64,000 nt of DNA from Methylobrevis pamukkalensis. Lineage in GTDB: Bacteria; Pseudomonadota; Alphaproteobacteria; Rhizobiales; Pleomorphomonadaceae. Each line of letters starts with the position of its first letter. Position 1 is the stretch's first letter. Below are positions 48,814 to 57,465 of the stretch, in pieces. The DNA lies in contig NZ_MCRJ01000003.1 in assembly GCF_001720135.1 (NCBI RefSeq), forward strand, positions 1 to 64,000, read 5' to 3'. Position numbers and translations under genes: made by a program. A model generated the notes under the pieces. The model searched no databases. It was not told the origin of the DNA and saw nothing but the letters and a program-made list of their open reading frames with translations.

Positions 48814-49269
48814 TCAGTTGACCGCGACCGCCTGCATCGGCAGATCCAGCAGGAAGCGGATGTCCGGCCGGGCCTCCGACAGGTCGGCGATCGTCTTGGT
48901 GTCGAGCACCGCAAGGAAGGCCGCCAGCGCCTGATGCAGGATCTGGTTGTAGTCGCAGGCCGAGATCAGCGGACAGTCCTGCTTGGACTCGTCGAAACAG
49001 TCGGTGAGGGTGAAATTCTCTTCGGTCACCCGCACCACCTGCCCGACGGTGATGTCCTGCGGCGGCTTGGCCAGCAGCACGCCGCCCTTGCGACCGCGGA
49101 TCGTCTCCACGAAACCGCCGTCGACCAGAACCTTCAGGATCTTGAACAGATGAAGTTCGGAGATGCCGAAGGTCGACGCGATGTCGCCCACCTTCGACGG
49201 CCGCCCATCGGAGGCCGCGCAGTAGATGAGAAGGCGGATGGCGTAGTTGGTCTGCTGGGTAAGGCGCAT
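48814..49269 (-). CDS. rirA: Rrf2 family iron-responsive regulator RirA
   Basis: A 151-residue protein. The family start MRLTQQTNYAIRLLIYCA fixes the ATG at 49269. The HTH is FGISELHLFKILKVLVDGGFVETIRGRKGG. The three cluster cysteines are in TDCFDESKQDCPLISACDYN, the RirA arrangement that holds an Fe-S cluster and senses iron. It represses iron uptake when iron is sufficient. It lies upstream of bfd and bfr on the same strand. A 28-base palindrome lies 60 bases upstream. Confidence 0.93.
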   Translation of the reverse strand: MRLTQQTNYAIRLLIYCAASDGRPSKVGDIASTFGISELHLFKILKVLVDGGFVETIRGRKGGVLLAKPPQDITVGQVVRVTEENFTLTDCFDESKQDCPLISACDYNQILHQALAAFLAVLDTKTIADLSEARPDIRFLLDLPMQAVAVN

Positions 49270-49328
49270 GGCCGGAATATGGGGGGCGCGCAGGAAACCG
49301 TCAATCGGCAACATCACGCAGATCGATC

Positions 49329-49356
49329 ACGAATCGGGAAGAAATTCCCGGTTCGT
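49329..49356. promoter_or_regulatory. 28-base dyad between rirA and the MarR gene
   Basis: The arms ACGAA-CGGGAA and TTCCCG-TTCGT pair around a 4-base centre (GAAA), with one mismatched position in each arm. It lies 60 bases upstream of rirA and 117 bases upstream of the divergent MarR gene, so it could serve either. It is not the published RirA box (TGA-N9-TCA). Confidence 0.55.
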
Positions 49357-49472
49357 CGCGGGCGGCATCACGGTTGGAAAAACAATAACGGCTCCGAAAC
49401 GAAGATGCGGTTATGCTCGGCGTCCGGTCGCGGAGGTCCGCCGGCCGCAGGAGGAGGAGCCGCAGGGTGGAG

Positions 49473-49811
49473 ATGCGTCCCAGCCAGGCGCTGAAGTTGT
49501 GGCACGACGTGACGCTCGATCTCGTGCGTGACGACGTGACCGACCTCACCGCGCGCCAGACGGCGATCCTCCTGACCATCTATCTGGAGCCGCCGCCCCA
49601 TACGGTGCGCGGCCTTGCGGCCAAGCTGGCCGTGACCAAGCCGGCGATCACCCGGGCGCTTGACACCATGGGCCGCGCCGGGCTCGTCTCGCGTCGGCGC
49701 GACGAGAGCGACCGGCGCAATGTCGTCGTCCAGCGCACGGTCGCGGGCGCACTGTTCGTGGAACAGCTCGGCGATCTCGTGGTCGCCCGGGGCAGGGAGT
49801 TGCCGAGATGA
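49473..49811 (+). CDS. MarR family transcriptional regulator
   Basis: A 112-residue winged-helix protein. The recognition segment is LAAKLAVTKPAITRALDTMGRAGL and the wing is SRRRDESDRRNVVVQRT. It is short for MarR (usually about 140), lacking most of the C-terminal dimerisation helix. The start could also be GTG 49467. Its 3' end overlaps the NlpC/P60 gene by 4 bases (ATGA), so the two are translated together. Ligand and targets are unknown. Confidence 0.78.
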   Translation: MRPSQALKLWHDVTLDLVRDDVTDLTARQTAILLTIYLEPPPHTVRGLAAKLAVTKPAITRALDTMGRAGLVSRRRDESDRRNVVVQRTVAGALFVEQLGDLVVARGRELPR

Positions 49812-50691
49812 CCAAGTTCGATCGACGGATCACCCCGCGCGCGCCGATCTCGCCGCCGAAAAACTGCGCGGCCTCGTCGAGGCGCCCCGCTACGTGGAGG
49901 GCACGGCGCGGCGGATCGTGGCGCCGGTCGTCGACCTGCGGCCCGAGCCGCGCTCCGACAAGGGCATCGACACCCAGATGGTGCGCGGCGAGCCCTTCAC
50001 CGTCTACGACGTCAACGCCGAAGGCTGGGCCTGGGGACAGGCGGAGATCGACGGCTACGTCGGCTGGCTGCCCGCCGAGGCGCTCGGCCCGGCCGATCCG
50101 GCCCCGACCCACCGGGTCGCGGTCGCCAGCACCTTCGTCTATCCCGGCCCCGACATGAAGCTGCCGCGCGGCGACCTGCTGCCGCTCGGCGCCGCGCTCG
50201 CCGTGATCGGCACCCGCCGCGTCCGCGATCTCGACTACGGCATTCTCCCCGACGGCGGGGCTGTGGTGCTGACCCATCTGGAGACCGTCGGCGCGCCGCC
50301 GCAGCCCGATTTCGTCGCCGTGGCGACGGGGCTCGCCGGCACGCCCTATCTCTGGGGCGGGCGCACCGCCTTCGGTCTCGACTGTTCCGGCCTCGTGCAG
50401 TTGGCGCTGGCGCGGGCCGGCGTGCCCGCGCCGCGCGACAGCGACATGCAGGCGTCCGGCCTCGGCGAGGCGGTCGAGCCCGGCGATCTTGCCGCGCTGC
50501 GCCGCGGCGATCTGCTGCACTGGAAGGGCCATATCGCCATTGCCGAGGGCAACGGCCGCATGGTCCACGCCAACGGCCACCACATGCTCACCGTCAGCGA
50601 GCCGCTGCAGGCCGGCGTCGCGCGCATCGCCGCCGCCGGCGTACCGCTCGCGGGCGTGCGCCGGATCCCCGGCGCCCCCATCGGGCAATGA
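49808..50691 (+). CDS. NlpC/P60 family cell-wall hydrolase; apparent frameshift near 49836
   Basis: About 294 residues after one base is restored. An SH3-like N-terminal part (MVRGEPFTVYDVNAEGWAWG) and a middle SH3b part are followed by the NlpC/P60 peptidase. The catalytic Cys is in AFGLDCSGLVQLAL, the His in HWKGHIAIAEGN and the third polar residue near HANGHHMLTV. It would cut peptide bridges in peptidoglycan or a related substrate. The break is at ATCACCCC-GCGCGC, where one base restores RITPARADLAAEKL. No signal peptide is visible, so the substrate may be cytoplasmic muropeptides. Confidence 0.88.
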
Positions 50692-50703
50692 GCGGGTGAG
50701 GCG

Positions 50704-51645
50704 TCAGTAGCCTCGGCTGCGGTCCACGACATTCTGCAACGGCTCGCCGCGCTCGAAGCCGGCGATCTGGCTGGCGACATAGCGGCCGATCGCCATCGGG
50801 TCGCTTTCGGCGGCCACATGCGGGGTGATCACCAGCCGGTCGTCGGCCCACAGCGGGCTGTCGGCCGGCAGCGGTTCGGTCTGGAACACGTCGAGGCTGC
50901 CGCCGACGAGAGTGCCCGCCTGCAGGGCCGCGAGAATGTCCGTCTCCACCTGCAGTCCGCCGCGCCCGGCGTTGATCAGCACCGGTCCGCCGAGGCGTCC
51001 GCCCTGCGCGAGCTTGGCAAGCAGCGCGCCGTCGAGGAGGCCGCGCGTGTCCGGCGTCAGCGGCAGCAGCACGACGAGGATGTCGGTGCGGGCAAGGAAC
51101 AGGTCGAGGCCGGCCTCGCCGTGGAAGGCCGGAAAGTCGAGCTCGCCCTTGACCGTCCGGCTCCAGCCGGCGACGTCGAAGCCCAGCGCCATCAGCGCCT
51201 TCGCCGCATCGAGGCCGAGCACGCCGAGGCCCATCACGCCCACCCGGATCTCGCGGGCGGCGGGCTGCGACAGGTCGCGCCAGACCCGGTCGCGCTGCTG
51301 GCGGTCGTAGAGGCGCTGGCGGCGGTGATGCATCAGCACCTGCAGCACCACCCATTCGGTCATCCGGCCGGTGAGATCCGGATCGACCACGCGCACGACG
51401 GGCGCCCCGGGCAACGTCGGGTCGCCCATCAGATGGTCGACGCCGGCGCCGAGCGAGAAGATCGCCTGAAGGTTCGGCAGGTCGGCGAGCAGGCCCGGCT
51501 GGGGCTTCCAGACGAGGGCGTAACGGATCGTCGCCGGGTCGCAGGCTTCGCCGGCCACCACGACGGGCAGGTCGGGCGCGGCGGCGGCAAGCGCGTCGCG
51601 CCAGGTCTCGATGGTGACGCCGCGAAGGGCGAGGAGCATCGTCAT
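50704..51645 (-). CDS. ghrA: D-2-hydroxyacid dehydrogenase, GhrA-like (glyoxylate/hydroxypyruvate reductase A)
   Basis: A 313-residue NAD(P)-dependent reductase. The Rossmann loop is VGVMGLGVLGLDAAKALMALG, the catalytic Arg is in NAGRGGLQVETD, the Glu in FQTEPLPADSPLW and the His in ITPHVAAESDP. The lack of a long N-terminal extension and the LGAGVDHLM motif match GhrA rather than GhrB or SerA. It reduces glyoxylate and hydroxypyruvate. It is convergent with the NlpC gene. The ATG at 51645 is followed by a second at 51639. Confidence 0.88.
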   Translation of the reverse strand: MTMLLALRGVTIETWRDALAAAAPDLPVVVAGEACDPATIRYALVWKPQPGLLADLPNLQAIFSLGAGVDHLMGDPTLPGAPVVRVVDPDLTGRMTEWVVLQVLMHHRRQRLYDRQQRDRVWRDLSQPAAREIRVGVMGLGVLGLDAAKALMALGFDVAGWSRTVKGELDFPAFHGEAGLDLFLARTDILVVLLPLTPDTRGLLDGALLAKLAQGGRLGGPVLINAGRGGLQVETDILAALQAGTLVGGSLDVFQTEPLPADSPLWADDRLVITPHVAAESDPMAIGRYVASQIAGFERGEPLQNVVDRSRGY

Positions 51646-51713
51646 GCCGGGGGTCTCGCAGGCTGGATGTGGGGAATCGCCCGGCGATGCGGGCAGGTCA
51701 TGGCGATGTGATA

Positions 51714-52877
51714 TCAGCCCGCCGCGCGCGCGGAAACCGGCTGGCCGCGATCCTGGCTGCGGTCGGGGCCACGATCCTGTCCCTGATCCCGGCCGGCATC
51801 CTCGAAGCCGAGCGCGTCGATCCGCCCGCCGCGGCGGGAAATCTTCTCCGACGAGATCAGGATCTGGTCGAGATCGCCGGTCGCCTGCCCGAAATGCTTC
51901 TGCAGGTTGAGGCAGCGCTCGCGCAGGCGGCCGACGTCGTCCAAGAGATGGCTGACCTCGGTGCGGATCAGGTGGGCCTGCTCCTTCATCCGCGTGTCGC
52001 GCAGCACCGACTGCACCACCTGGATCGACAGCATCAGCAGCGAGGGCGAGACGATCAGCACCCTGAGCCGCGTCGCCTTGTCGACGACGTCGGCAAAATG
52101 CTCGTGGATGTCGGCGAAGATCGCTTCCGAGGGCACGAACAGGAAGGCGGTGTCGAAGGTCTCGCCGGGGATGAAATAGCGCTGGCGGATGTCGCCCACA
52201 TGCTTGGCAAGGTCGCGCCTGGCCTGGATGCCGGCGGTGTGCCGGCTTTCCTCGTCGCGGGCCGCCCGCCGCCGCTCGAAGGCCTCCAGCGGAAACTTGG
52301 CGTCGACCGCCAGCGCCGGGGCGCCGCCGGGCAGGAACACGAGACAGTCGGGCCGGGTGCCGTTGGACAGCGTTGCCTGGAAGCTGTAGCCGCCGAGCGG
52401 CAGCGCGTCGGCGACGATCGCCTCCATCCGCCCCTGGCCGAAGGCGCCGCGCAGCTGCTTGTCGGCGAGAATGCCCTGCAGTTCCATCACCTCGCCGGCG
52501 AGATCGGCCATCACCGTCTGCGCCCGGTCGATCACCGCCATCCGCTCGTGGAGGCGCGACAGCTGCTCGCCGGTCGCCCGGGTCGTCTCGGCCATGTTGC
52601 CGCCGACCTTGTGGGCGAGCCCGTCGATCCGCTCGCCGAGCGCACGGGCAAGGTCGCCCTGCCGGGTGGAGAAGATCTCGGCCATGGTCTGCATCCGGCC
52701 GGTCATCTCGCTCTGGAGCCGCATCAGCTCGCCGATCCGCGCCTCGCTGTCGGCCAGCGCCCGGCCGCGTCCTGCGCGGCCGAGGCCATAGACGAGGATC
52801 AGCAGGCCGAGGCCGAGGGCCGCGGCGAGAAGAAGCTCCGGATCGGCGGCGCGGAATCGGGCGAGAAGGTCGGACAT
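51714..52877 (-). CDS. rmuC: DNA recombination protein RmuC
   Basis: A 387-residue protein. An N-terminal membrane segment (LLLAAALGLGLLILVYGL) is followed by a long coiled coil (about residues 35-140) and the RmuC nuclease-like domain with VFLPGGAPALAVDAKFPLEAFE, FIPGETFDTAFLFVPSEAIFADI and LRVLIVSPSLLMLSIQVVQ. In enteric bacteria RmuC limits recombination at inverted repeats. It is upstream of ghrA on the same strand, 68 bases apart. Confidence 0.93.
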   Translation of the reverse strand: MSDLLARFRAADPELLLAAALGLGLLILVYGLGRAGRGRALADSEARIGELMRLQSEMTGRMQTMAEIFSTRQGDLARALGERIDGLAHKVGGNMAETTRATGEQLSRLHERMAVIDRAQTVMADLAGEVMELQGILADKQLRGAFGQGRMEAIVADALPLGGYSFQATLSNGTRPDCLVFLPGGAPALAVDAKFPLEAFERRRAARDEESRHTAGIQARRDLAKHVGDIRQRYFIPGETFDTAFLFVPSEAIFADIHEHFADVVDKATRLRVLIVSPSLLMLSIQVVQSVLRDTRMKEQAHLIRTEVSHLLDDVGRLRERCLNLQKHFGQATGDLDQILISSEKISRRGGRIDALGFEDAGRDQGQDRGPDRSQDRGQPVSARAAG

Positions 52878-53012
52878 CGCCGAGATCTAGCATGACCGCC
52901 GCGCGGCCGGAACATAAAAAGAACGGCAGGCGCGCGCAATGACGGTGGAGCGCCGGTTTCCGCGGCGCGGCCACCAGTTGACCGGAACCGGGCGATCCCA
53001 TATTTGAGCGCA

Positions 53013-53543
53013 ATGACCATACGCCCGCTCGTCATCCTGCCCGATCCGCTGCTGCGCAAGCCCTGCGACCCCGTTGCCGTCGTCGACGACGAGGTGCGGG
53101 CGCTTGCCGACGACATGCTCGACACCATGTATGATGCGCCCGGCATCGGCCTTGCCGCCTGCCAGATCGGCGTGATGCGCCGGGTGGTCGTGCTCGACGT
53201 CGCCCGCGAGGAGGACGAGCCGGCGCCGATGGTGCTGGTCAATCCGCAGATCGTGTGGTCGTCGGAAGAGACGAGTGTCTACCAGGAGGGCTGCCTGTCG
53301 ATCCCCGATTTCTTCGAGGATGTGGAGCGCCCGGCCGCGGTGCGCGTCACCTTCCTCGATCGCAACGGCGAGCCCCGCGAGATCGAGGCCGACGGCCTGC
53401 TCTCGACCTGCATCCAGCACGAGATCGATCACCTCAACGGCGTGCTGTTCATCGACCACATTTCCAAGCTGAAGCGTGACCGGGTGACCCGCAAGTTCGC
53501 CAAGGCGGCGAAGGAAGCCCAGCGCCAGTCCGACGACGCCTGA
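53013..53543 (+). CDS. def: Peptide deformylase
   Basis: A 176-residue metalloenzyme that removes the formyl group from new proteins. The three deformylase motifs are complete: [17 protein letters not shown] (the Cys ligand) and QHEIDHLNG (the two His ligands and Glu). The ATG at 53013 ([14 protein letters not shown]) is better placed than TTG 53004. The motif I has Cys instead of the usual Pro (AACQ for APQ), which is seen in some alphaproteobacterial copies. No fmt gene follows, so the usual def-fmt pair is broken here. Confidence 0.96.
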   Translation: MTIRPLVILPDPLLRKPCDPVAVVDDEVRALADDMLDTMYDAPGIGLAACQIGVMRRVVVLDVAREEDEPAPMVLVNPQIVWSSEETSVYQEGCLSIPDFFEDVERPAAVRVTFLDRNGEPREIEADGLLSTCIQHEIDHLNGVLFIDHISKLKRDRVTRKFAKAAKEAQRQSDDA

Positions 53544-53592
53544 TCCTCGTCGCGGCTCTGACGCAGGCCCGCCGCGGGCCCGGCATCCATCC

Positions 53593-53835
53593 TTACAACA
53601 GCGGGTCCAGCACGAAGGGCTTGTCCGGCGCCTTCTCGTCCGGCGCGTCGTCCGGTGCGCTGCGCCCGAGCGGCGCGGTGATCAGCGACGGCGTTTCCAG
53701 CTGGCGTTCCTCGCTGCCCGGCGGCTGCAGGGCGCCACGCCGGCCGCATCCGGCAACAAGCAGGGCTGCTGCCAGCGGCAGCAGGATCAGCGCCCGCAGG
53801 GCGCGCGAGGAGGGGCGGGTCGCGGTCATCGCCAT
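53593..53835 (-). CDS. LptM-like small lipoprotein
   Basis: An 80-residue lipoprotein. The basic start, hydrophobic segment (RALRALILLPLAAALLVAGC) and lipobox LVAGC are followed by GRRGALQPP, the LptM/YifL signature. LptM helps assemble the LptDE outer-membrane translocon. A second ATG at 53829 is also possible. In related genomes this gene directly follows argH. Here a dienelactone hydrolase gene lies between them. Confidence 0.8.
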   Translation of the reverse strand: MAMTATRPSSRALRALILLPLAAALLVAGCGRRGALQPPGSEERQLETPSLITAPLGRSAPDDAPDEKAPDKPFVLDPLL

Positions 53836-54156
53836 GTCGATCCTGACTGTCCTGCGGGAACCCGCCCTGCCGTGACGGCAGGAGCGGAGGAAGGCTCTGC
53901 CGCTCCATAGCACAGGCCCCGGGCTTTGGGGATAGCGCTGTGCGGGCCGCGAGGCGGCGAGGGATCGTCCGCATCACCGATTGTTGATGGCCGGCAAGCC
54001 GTTGTCCGTCAAGGGGTTGGCCGGGTGCCGGGCTCTCCCGGCCCCCTTCGTCTTGCCGGTGATGCACCGCTGTTGTCTCCTTGGCCCGAAGTTCGCGGGT
54101 CCATCCGCCCGTTGTCCCGGGTGCGGAGGATCGCGCGGACGGCCAGGGAGGACATC

Positions 54157-55044
54157 ATGACCCGCATGAAGGCGAGCGACTTTCCGCAGGAGCTGCTCGA
54201 GATCTACGACGGCTATGCCCATGGCCTGATCTCCAAGCGCGAATTCCTGGAGCGGGCCGGCAAGTTCGCCGTCGGCGGCGTCACCGCGCTCGCCCTGCTC
54301 GACATGCTGAAGCCGACCTATGCGCTGGCGATGCAGGTCGCGCCCGACGATCCGCGCATCGTTTCCGAGCGGATCACCTATCCCTCGCCGGAGGGCCACG
54401 GCACGATCAATGCCCTGCTGGTGCGGCCGGCGGATGCCGCCGGCAAGCTGCCCGGCGTGGTGGTCATCCACGAGAACCGCGGCCTCAACCCCTATATCGA
54501 GGATGTCGCGCGCCGCACGGCGGTCGCCGGCTTCGTGGCGCTCGCGCCCGACGGCCTGACGCCGGCCGGCGGCTATCCCGGCAACGACGACGCCGGCCGC
54601 GAGATGCAGGCCAAGCTCGATCCGGCCAAACTGATGGAGGATTTCTTCGCCGCCTACGAATTCCTCGACGCCCATGAGGCGACGACGGACAGGATCGGCT
54701 GCGTCGGCTTCTGCTACGGCGGCGGCGTGTGCAACGCGCTCGCCGTGGCCTATCCGAAGCTCGCCGCGAGCGTGCCCTTCTACGGACGCCAGGCGCCGGT
54801 GGCCGAGGTGCCGAAGATCGAGGCGCCGCTGCTCCTCCACTATGCCGGGCTCGACACCCGGATCAACGAGGGCTGGCCGCCCTATGAGGAAGCGCTGAAG
54901 GCCGCGGGCAAGACCTACACCGCCCACATCTACGAGGGCGTCAACCACGGCTTCCACAACGACACGACCCCGCGCTACGACGAGGCGGCGGCAACGCTGG
55001 CCTGGGAGCGCACCATCGCCTTCTTCAAGGAAAAGCTGGGCTGA
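54157..55044 (+). CDS. Dienelactone hydrolase family protein
   Basis: A 295-residue alpha/beta hydrolase. An N-terminal segment of about 65 residues ([26 protein letters not shown]) resembles a Tat or membrane signal. The DLH domain follows, with [20 protein letters not shown], the cysteine nucleophile in [16 protein letters not shown] and the His in [15 protein letters not shown]. This long form (YghX-like) is common in Proteobacteria and its substrate is unknown. The AGGGAGGACATC leader gives a good start at 54157. It is on the opposite strand to argH and lptM. The 321-base gap upstream (53836-54156) shows no other feature. Confidence 0.85.
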   Translation: MTRMKASDFPQELLEIYDGYAHGLISKREFLERAGKFAVGGVTALALLDMLKPTYALAMQVAPDDPRIVSERITYPSPEGHGTINALLVRPADAAGKLPGVVVIHENRGLNPYIEDVARRTAVAGFVALAPDGLTPAGGYPGNDDAGREMQAKLDPAKLMEDFFAAYEFLDAHEATTDRIGCVGFCYGGGVCNALAVAYPKLAASVPFYGRQAPVAEVPKIEAPLLLHYAGLDTRINEGWPPYEEALKAAGKTYTAHIYEGVNHGFHNDTTPRYDEAAATLAWERTIAFFKEKLG

Positions 55045-55272
55045 GGAGAGGTCTCGTCCCGGCGGGGAGAGGGGACGAAGAAGGGCAGGGCGCCGTCCGC
55101 GCGACCTCTCGCCGAAACGGAAGGCCGTCTTGCGAAAGCCGTTCCAATCCGGCGTCCCCTCGCCCCATCGGGGGTGAGACCGAAGGTCGAACGCCGAGGG
55201 GCACGCGACCCGAGGCCGGCAGGGACAGGGTGAGGGGGCGCCGCACACGAGGCGCCTGCCTTCAACCCGTTG
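55045..55272. repeat. Dispersed intergenic repeat-like region
   Basis: These 228 bases hold motifs typical of alphaproteobacterial intergenic elements: GGGGAGAGGGGACG, CCCCTCGCCCCATCGGGG and AGGGACAGGGTGAGGGGG. The last matches the common CTCACCCTGTCCCT string when read on the other strand. Short self-complementary stretches are present, but no long perfect inverted repeat. No gene is convincing here. Confidence 0.5.
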
Positions 55273-56658
55273 TCATGTCCCCGAAAGCCGGGCCTGCCAG
55301 CGTGCCACCATGGCCCGGACGTTGCCCGGCGCCGTGCCGCCGTAGCTGGTGCGGCTTCTCACCGAATCATCGACGGTGAGCACCTCGAACACCGCGTCCG
55401 TGATCCGCCGATCCACCGCCTGCATGTCGGCCAGCGGCACGTCGGCCAGCTCGATGCCGCGGTCGGCGGCGATCGCCACGATCCGGCCGGTGATGTGGTG
55501 GGCGTCGCGGAACGGCACGCCGCCGGCGCGCACCAGCCAGTCGGCAAGGTCCGTGGCGGTGGAAAAGCCCGAGCCGGCCGCGGCCCGCATCGCCGCCTCG
55601 TTCACGGTCATGTCGGCGATCATGCCGGTCATCGCCGCGATCACCAGCGAGAAGCTCTGCAGGCAGTCGAAGGTCTGCTCCTTGTCTTCCTGCATGTCCT
55701 TGGAATAGGCGAGCGGCAGGCCCTTCATCACGATCAGGAGGCCGTTGAGGTCGCCGATGATCCGGCCGGACTTGGCGCGCACCAGTTCGGCGGCGTCCGG
55801 ATTGCGCTTCTGCGGCATGATCGACGAGCCGGTGGAGAAGCGGTCGGACAGCCGGACGAAGCGGAACTGCGCCGACGACCAGATCACGATCTCCTCCGCC
55901 AGCCGCGACAGGTGCACCGCCGCGATTGCCGCCGCCGCCATCACCTCCAGCGCGAAGTCGCGGTCGGACACGCTGTCGAGCGAATTGGCGGTCGGCCGGT
56001 CGAAGCCGAGGGCGGCCGCCGTCATCTCCCGGTCGATCGGGAACGAGGTGCCGGCGAGGGCCGCGGCGCCGAGCGGGCATTCGTTGAGGCGGCGGCGGGC
56101 ATCCACCAGCCGGCTGCGGTCGCGCTCGAACATCTCCACATAGGCCATCATGTGGTGGCCGAAGGTCACCGGCTGGGCCGACTGCAGATGGGTGAAGCCC
56201 GGCATCACGGTGTCGGCATGCTCGCCCGCGCGGGCAAGCAGCGCTTTCATCAGCCCGCCGATCTGGACGATCAGCTGGTCGGTGGTGTCGCGCACCCAGA
56301 GCTTGAAGTCGGTCGCCACCTGGTCGTTGCGCGAACGGGCGGTGTGCAGCCGGCCGGCCGGCTCGCCGATGATCTCCTTCAGCCGGGCCTCCACGTTCAT
56401 GTGGATGTCCTCGAGGGCTCGCGAGAACGTGAAGCGGCCGGTCTCGATCTCGTTCTTGACTTGGGCAAGGCCCGATGTGATTGCCTCGACATCCGCGGCG
56501 GTGAGGACGCCGGCCTTCTCGAGCATCGCCGCATGGGCGAGCGAGCCGGCGATATCCTGGGCGTAGAGCTTCCGGTCGTAGTCGATGGAGGCGTTGATCT
56601 CCTCCATGATGGCGTCGGGGCCTTCGGTGAAACGGCCACCCCACATACGGTTGCTCAT
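55273..56658 (-). CDS. argH: Argininosuccinate lyase
   Basis: A 461-residue enzyme that releases arginine and fumarate, the last step of arginine synthesis. The signature [16 protein letters not shown] is complete, with the family start [20 protein letters not shown] and the [14 protein letters not shown] motif. It is divergent from tlpA with 32 bases between start codons, the arrangement found in many Hyphomicrobiales. Confidence 0.97.
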   Translation of the reverse strand: MSNRMWGGRFTEGPDAIMEEINASIDYDRKLYAQDIAGSLAHAAMLEKAGVLTAADVEAITSGLAQVKNEIETGRFTFSRALEDIHMNVEARLKEIIGEPAGRLHTARSRNDQVATDFKLWVRDTTDQLIVQIGGLMKALLARAGEHADTVMPGFTHLQSAQPVTFGHHMMAYVEMFERDRSRLVDARRRLNECPLGAAALAGTSFPIDREMTAAALGFDRPTANSLDSVSDRDFALEVMAAAAIAAVHLSRLAEEIVIWSSAQFRFVRLSDRFSTGSSIMPQKRNPDAAELVRAKSGRIIGDLNGLLIVMKGLPLAYSKDMQEDKEQTFDCLQSFSLVIAAMTGMIADMTVNEAAMRAAAGSGFSTATDLADWLVRAGGVPFRDAHHITGRIVAIAADRGIELADVPLADMQAVDRRITDAVFEVLTVDDSVRSRTSYGGTAPGNVRAMVARWQARLSGT

Positions 56659-56690
56659 GGTCCGGGCTCCGGGAACAGAAAAGAGACGAG

Positions 56691-57338
56691 ATGGCAGACA
56701 AGGCAGTGCGTCGCCGGGTGATCGCCTGGGTGGGTCTCGCAGCGGTGGCGGGCCTTTTCGCCGGTATCGGCGCGGTATACGTGAGCGGAGAGGTCGCTGG
56801 CAACGGCGACGGCGTCGATTGCGCGCCGGCCGTGGCCGCGGCCGAGGCCCTGCGGCCGCTGGCGCGCGGCGAGGTCGCCGCCTTCCTGCCCGCCGAACGG
56901 CCGATGTCGCTCGCCGCTCTCACCGTCATGGGGGCCGACGGCGTGCCCGTGTCGCTGGCCGCCCTTGCCGACAAGCCGCTGTTCGTCAATCTCTGGGCCA
57001 CCTGGTGCGCCCCTTGCCGCGCCGAGATGCCGGCGATCTCGCGCATGGCCGACGCGCTCGGCGACAAGGCGGGCGTGGTCGCCATCAACCTCGACACCGG
57101 CGACTACGCCAAGGCGCAGGCCTTCCTCGACGAGATCGGCGTCGACAATCTCGGCGCCTGGCGCGATCCGCGCATGAAGATCTTCAACGACCTGAAGGCC
57201 GAGGGCCTGGCCTTCGGCCTGCCGACGACGCTCGTCGTCGCCCCCGGCGGCTGCCAGCTCGGCGTCATGCACGGCCCGGCGGAATGGGACAGCCCCGAGG
57301 CGATCGCGCTGATGGAAGCGGCGACCGGCGGGAGCTGA
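56691..57338 (+). CDS. tlpA: TlpA-type thiol:disulfide reductase
   Basis: A 215-residue membrane-anchored thioredoxin. The N-terminal anchor ([22 protein letters not shown]) is followed by a thioredoxin domain with active site [17 protein letters not shown] and the cis-Pro loop GLPTTLVV. TlpA faces the periplasm and reduces apocytochrome or CuA-delivery proteins for haem-copper oxidases in Bradyrhizobium. Extra cysteines (DCAPAV, PGGCQL) match the family pattern. Confidence 0.93.
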   Translation: MADKAVRRRVIAWVGLAAVAGLFAGIGAVYVSGEVAGNGDGVDCAPAVAAAEALRPLARGEVAAFLPAERPMSLAALTVMGADGVPVSLAALADKPLFVNLWATWCAPCRAEMPAISRMADALGDKAGVVAINLDTGDYAKAQAFLDEIGVDNLGAWRDPRMKIFNDLKAEGLAFGLPTTLVVAPGGCQLGVMHGPAEWDSPEAIALMEAATGGS

Positions 57339-57428
57339 TCGCGGTCCGGCGATCACGATCTGTCGGGCACTTTCTGACAGGCGCATTCCACGCTTTTCCG
57401 TTGACACCTCCCGTGCGCTCTTCCATTT

Positions 57429-57438
57429 TGTATAGACA
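57429..57438. promoter_or_regulatory. HutC-like operator upstream of hutH
   Basis: TGTATAGACA is close to the TGTATA-ACA type sites of HutC (GntR family) repressors that respond to urocanate. It lies 28 bases upstream of the hutH start, overlapping the likely promoter. No hutC gene is in the window, so the assignment rests on the motif alone. Confidence 0.45.
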
Positions 57439-57465
57439 TATTCATGTCCATGGATGGAGCCTTCG

